Assembly (NCBI RefSeq): GCF_900176645.1
Contig: NZ_FXAN01000056.1
Location: 1 to 55,884, forward strand
Origin: Burkholderia singularis
Lineage (GTDB): Bacteria; Pseudomonadota; Gammaproteobacteria; Burkholderiales; Burkholderiaceae
DNA: 55,884 nt
Reading direction: 5' to 3'
Each line of letters opens with the position of its first letter. The first letter of the stretch is position 1. Positions 53,894-55,884 of the stretch are shown piece after piece. Below the pieces are notes generated by a model, which did not search any database, was not told the origin of the DNA, and saw nothing but the letters and a program-made list of their open reading frames with translations. A program made the translations under genes and the position numbers.

Positions 53894-53922
53894 CTTCGGG
53901 CGCGGCTCGAGCCGCGCCGAAG
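53894..53922. terminator. Long near-perfect hairpin between convergent cobM and MFS genes
   Basis: A 29-base near-palindrome (CTTCGGGCGCGGCTC then GAGCCGCGCCGAAG, with one bulged G) begins eight bases after the cobM stop. It lies in the gap between two convergent genes, where a bidirectional terminator is expected. No T-run follows it in the cobM direction; on the other strand TTTT precedes rather than follows. Function is therefore tentative. Confidence 0.4.
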
Positions 53923-54000
53923 AAAACCGCATGCGTGATAAAGCGCGATATGACGCTACGCCGGCCACCCCACACGCGGCATAGCGGCATACGGCGTGCA

Positions 54001-55173
54001 TCACGCGCCGCTTCGCACGGCGGCGGCCGCGTGGGGCGCAAAACGTGCGGCGATTCCGGCCATCACGACGCAGACGGCAGCCATGAAGCTCCAGGCCGGC
54101 GACAGATCGGCGACATTCTGCCGGATCACGCCGGCGACGAATGGAAACAGGCCCGCGATCAAGTAACCGATTCCCTGAACAAAACCCGTCAGCGCGCCGG
54201 CCTCGGCCGGATGCGGCGCATGATCGAGCGCGACGATCAGCGACAGCGGAAACAGCGCACCGATGCCGCAGCCGATCAGCAGCGACGCGGGCAATGCGCC
54301 GGCGAGCGGCGCCGCGATCAGAACGATCAGGCCTGCGAACAATGACGCGATCGCGGCGAAAATCGCGGGGCGGCGATCCGGCAGCCGGTCGATGAACGCC
54401 GATACGGCGAGGCCGGCGACGACCTCGGCGAGCGTCACGCCGCCGAGCAGGCCGCCAGCCGCCTCGGACGGCCAGCCAAGCGCCAGATAATAAGGCGGCA
54501 GCCATGCGAGCACGAGCGTATAGGCGCCCGTGCCGAGGCCGAAAAAGGCGGCCAGCAACCATGCGCGCGCGCCGGGCGTGCTGCGCGTAGCCGTGCGCGA
54601 TTGCGCGGCGCGCGCGGCAGTCGGCGTGGCCAGCGGCCACAGAATGGCCGCCGCGACGGCGGGCAATGCCCAGGCGGCAAGCGCGGGCGCCCAGCCGGCC
54701 GTGCGCGCGGCAAACGGTGTCGAGACGCTCGCGAGCACGGCGCCGCCCATGATCGATGTCGAATAAAAACCCATGACGCTGCCCGCTCGCGCGGCGAATT
54801 GCGCCTTGATGAACGCGGGCAGCAGCGCTTGCACGGCCGCGATGCCAAGCCCCGCGCCCACCGCGGACGCCAGCAGCACGGCGGGCGAATCCGCGCCGAT
54901 GCGCGACGCGCACGCAAGCGCGATCAGCACGACGCCGAGCCAGACGCCCGCCCTCACGCCGGTGCGATGCGCGAGCCATCGCGCGCTCAGCGCGCCCGCG
55001 CCCATCAATAAGATCGGCACGGTGGTCAGCAAGCTGGCGGCACTGTCGGATAAGCCGGTTGCACGCTGGATCGTATCGAGAAGCGGCCCGATCGACGCAA
55101 GCACCGGACGAAGATTGAGGCCGACCACGACAATAGCGGCAAGCCGCCAGGCGGAAGAATTGAGTAAGCGCAT
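54001..55173 (-). CDS. MFS transporter of the CynX/NimT family
   Basis: A 390-aa inner-membrane protein with about twelve hydrophobic segments. The early motif LNLRPVLASIGPLL is the hallmark of the CynX/NimT branch (cyanate- and 2-nitroimidazole-type exporters). The true substrate is unknown. ATG 55173 is chosen; an in-frame GTG at 55191 gives six more residues and neither has a strong ribosome site. It diverges from a MarR regulator whose operators overlap this gene's predicted promoter, so it is probably a MarR-repressed efflux pump. Confidence 0.92.
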   Translation of the reverse strand: MRLLNSSAWRLAAIVVVGLNLRPVLASIGPLLDTIQRATGLSDSAASLLTTVPILLMGAGALSARWLAHRTGVRAGVWLGVVLIALACASRIGADSPAVLLASAVGAGLGIAAVQALLPAFIKAQFAARAGSVMGFYSTSIMGGAVLASVSTPFAARTAGWAPALAAWALPAVAAAILWPLATPTAARAAQSRTATRSTPGARAWLLAAFFGLGTGAYTLVLAWLPPYYLALGWPSEAAGGLLGGVTLAEVVAGLAVSAFIDRLPDRRPAIFAAIASLFAGLIVLIAAPLAGALPASLLIGCGIGALFPLSLIVALDHAPHPAEAGALTGFVQGIGYLIAGLFPFVAGVIRQNVADLSPAWSFMAAVCVVMAGIAARFAPHAAAAVRSGA

Positions 55174-55225
55174 ATCGGATGAGCGATGCACGAGGCTGGT
55201 TGCCAGCCGCGTACACCGCGTATAA

Positions 55226-55272
55226 TTATCTCGGCATCAAGATAAATTCGGTTTATCTCGACGTCAAGATAA
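55226..55272. promoter_or_regulatory. Twin MarR operators (two TTATCT-N8-AGATAA palindromes)
   Basis: Two 20-base inverted repeats at 55226-55245 and 55253-55272 share the arms TTATCT and AGATAA, and differ only in three of the eight central bases. Their centres are 27 bases apart. They lie in the 120-base gap between the divergent MFS and MarR genes, covering the -10 and the -35 of the MFS promoter. TATAAT at 55221-55226 touches the left site and could serve the marR direction, with only a weak TTGCCA 15 bases upstream. Confidence 0.75.
55239..55267 (-). promoter_or_regulatory. Predicted sigma-70 promoter of the MFS gene
   Basis: On the minus strand TTGACG (plus 55262-55267) is separated by 17 bases from TATCTT (55239-55244). 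Both hexamers are embedded in the two palindromic operators described separately. The predicted start of transcription lies about 60 bases before the ATG at 55173. Confidence 0.6.
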
Positions 55273-55293
55273 CTGGGGTGACGAGGAGGGTTA

Positions 55294-55785
55294 ATGGATC
55301 GTGCAGCGTATGCGGTTGAACAATGGCGGCGCGAGCGGCCGGATCTCGATGTGTCGTCGATGATCGTGCTTGGCCGGTTGCAGCAGGCAGCGCTCGTCAT
55401 CGCGCGCGATGCGCTCAATCCGCTTTTTGCGCGCTACGGGCTGCAGCCCGGAGAATTCGACGTGCTCGCAACCCTGCGCCGCAGCGGCGCGCCATACGCG
55501 CTAACGCCGACCGAGCTTTACGATGCGGCGATGATTTCTTCGGGCAGCATGACCAACCGGATCGATCGTCTCGAAAGTGCGGGATGGGTCGAGCGGCGCA
55601 AAAATCCCGCGGATGGGCGCGGCACGCTTGTCGCGTTGACGTCCGATGGGTTTGCGCTGATCGACGACGCGCTGGCCGCGCACGTGGACAATCAGCGGCG
55701 CGTGTTGTCGTCACTCAGCGATGCGCAGCAGCGTCAGCTCGCGAAGTTGCTAGGCAAGCTATTGCAAGGGCAGGCGGGGAAATAG
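55294..55785 (+). CDS. MarR-family transcriptional regulator
   Basis: A 163-aa winged-helix dimer-type regulator. The DNA-binding core is LTPTELYDAAMISSGSMTNRIDRLESAGWVERRKNPADGRG, split here as the recognition helix (SSGSMTNRIDRLE) and the beta-wing with the conserved DGRG. GAGGAGGG lies five bases before the ATG. It is divergent from the MFS transporter and probably represses it, and itself, through the twin palindromes between them; the ligand is unknown. After the stop, 99 bases to the window end hold nothing I can name. Confidence 0.94.
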   Translation: MDRAAYAVEQWRRERPDLDVSSMIVLGRLQQAALVIARDALNPLFARYGLQPGEFDVLATLRRSGAPYALTPTELYDAAMISSGSMTNRIDRLESAGWVERRKNPADGRGTLVALTSDGFALIDDALAAHVDNQRRVLSSLSDAQQRQLAKLLGKLLQGQAGK

Positions 55786-55884
55786 CGGCACGATCCGCGG
55801 CGGCGGCGGGGTGCGATAACGGCGTGGCAGACCGCCGTTGGGCGGCGCATATGAAACAAACGGCTCGTGCGAACGCGTTCGCAC

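Overview
The window is very GC-rich, with codon use and gene content typical of Burkholderia, most likely the B. pseudomallei/thailandensis/oklahomensis group. That placement rests on recognising a malleobactin-type siderophore locus next to an aerobic cobalamin locus. I cannot resolve the species from sequence alone.

Bases 1-28646 are the malleobactin (ornibactin-like) locus. It opens, cut by the left edge, with a fused FhuB-type ferric-siderophore permease, a FhuF-type iron reductase and a periplasmic binding protein, all with overlapping start and stop codons. An AT-rich spacer and a secreted 660-aa protein with a von Willebrand type D domain follow. Next come the exporter mbaE (minus strand) and, diverging from it, the two giant NRPS genes mbaI and mbaJ, then mbaA (ornithine N5-hydroxylase), fmtA (TonB-dependent receptor) and mbaF (formyltransferase). 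Two TAAA-N17-CGTC elements, the motif of OrbS/PvdS-type iron-starvation sigma factors, sit back to back upstream of mbaE and mbaI. As given, mbaI carries a +1-type frameshift in its epimerisation domain, at a (CG)5 run. No hydroxylamine acyltransferase (orbK/orbL type) lies between these genes, which fits malleobactin rather than ornibactin.

Bases 28914-53886 are cobalamin (B12) genes in several units. A minus-strand group holds cobE, cobO, cobB and a possible small coupled ORF. A plus-strand group begins with a cobalamin riboswitch and runs NiCoT cobalt/nickel permease, cobW, cobN, a ChlI-like ATPase and a ChlD-like VWA protein. A minus-strand operon cobG-cobH-cobI-cobJ (CbiG fused to CobJ) is headed by a second cobalamin riboswitch. 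A plus-strand group holds cobL-cbiD-cobK and then cobM. CobG and CobN mark the aerobic, late-cobalt-insertion route. CbiD probably replaces CobF, and the ChlI/ChlD pair probably replaces CobS/CobT. Between these units lie genes with no clear B12 role: a secreted 227-aa protein, an alpha/beta-hydrolase esterase and a secreted GH18 chitinase with two small carbohydrate-binding modules.

The right end holds a CynX/NimT-type MFS transporter divergent from a MarR regulator. Two near-identical 20-bp palindromes lie between them, one over the -35 and one over the -10 of the transporter's predicted promoter.
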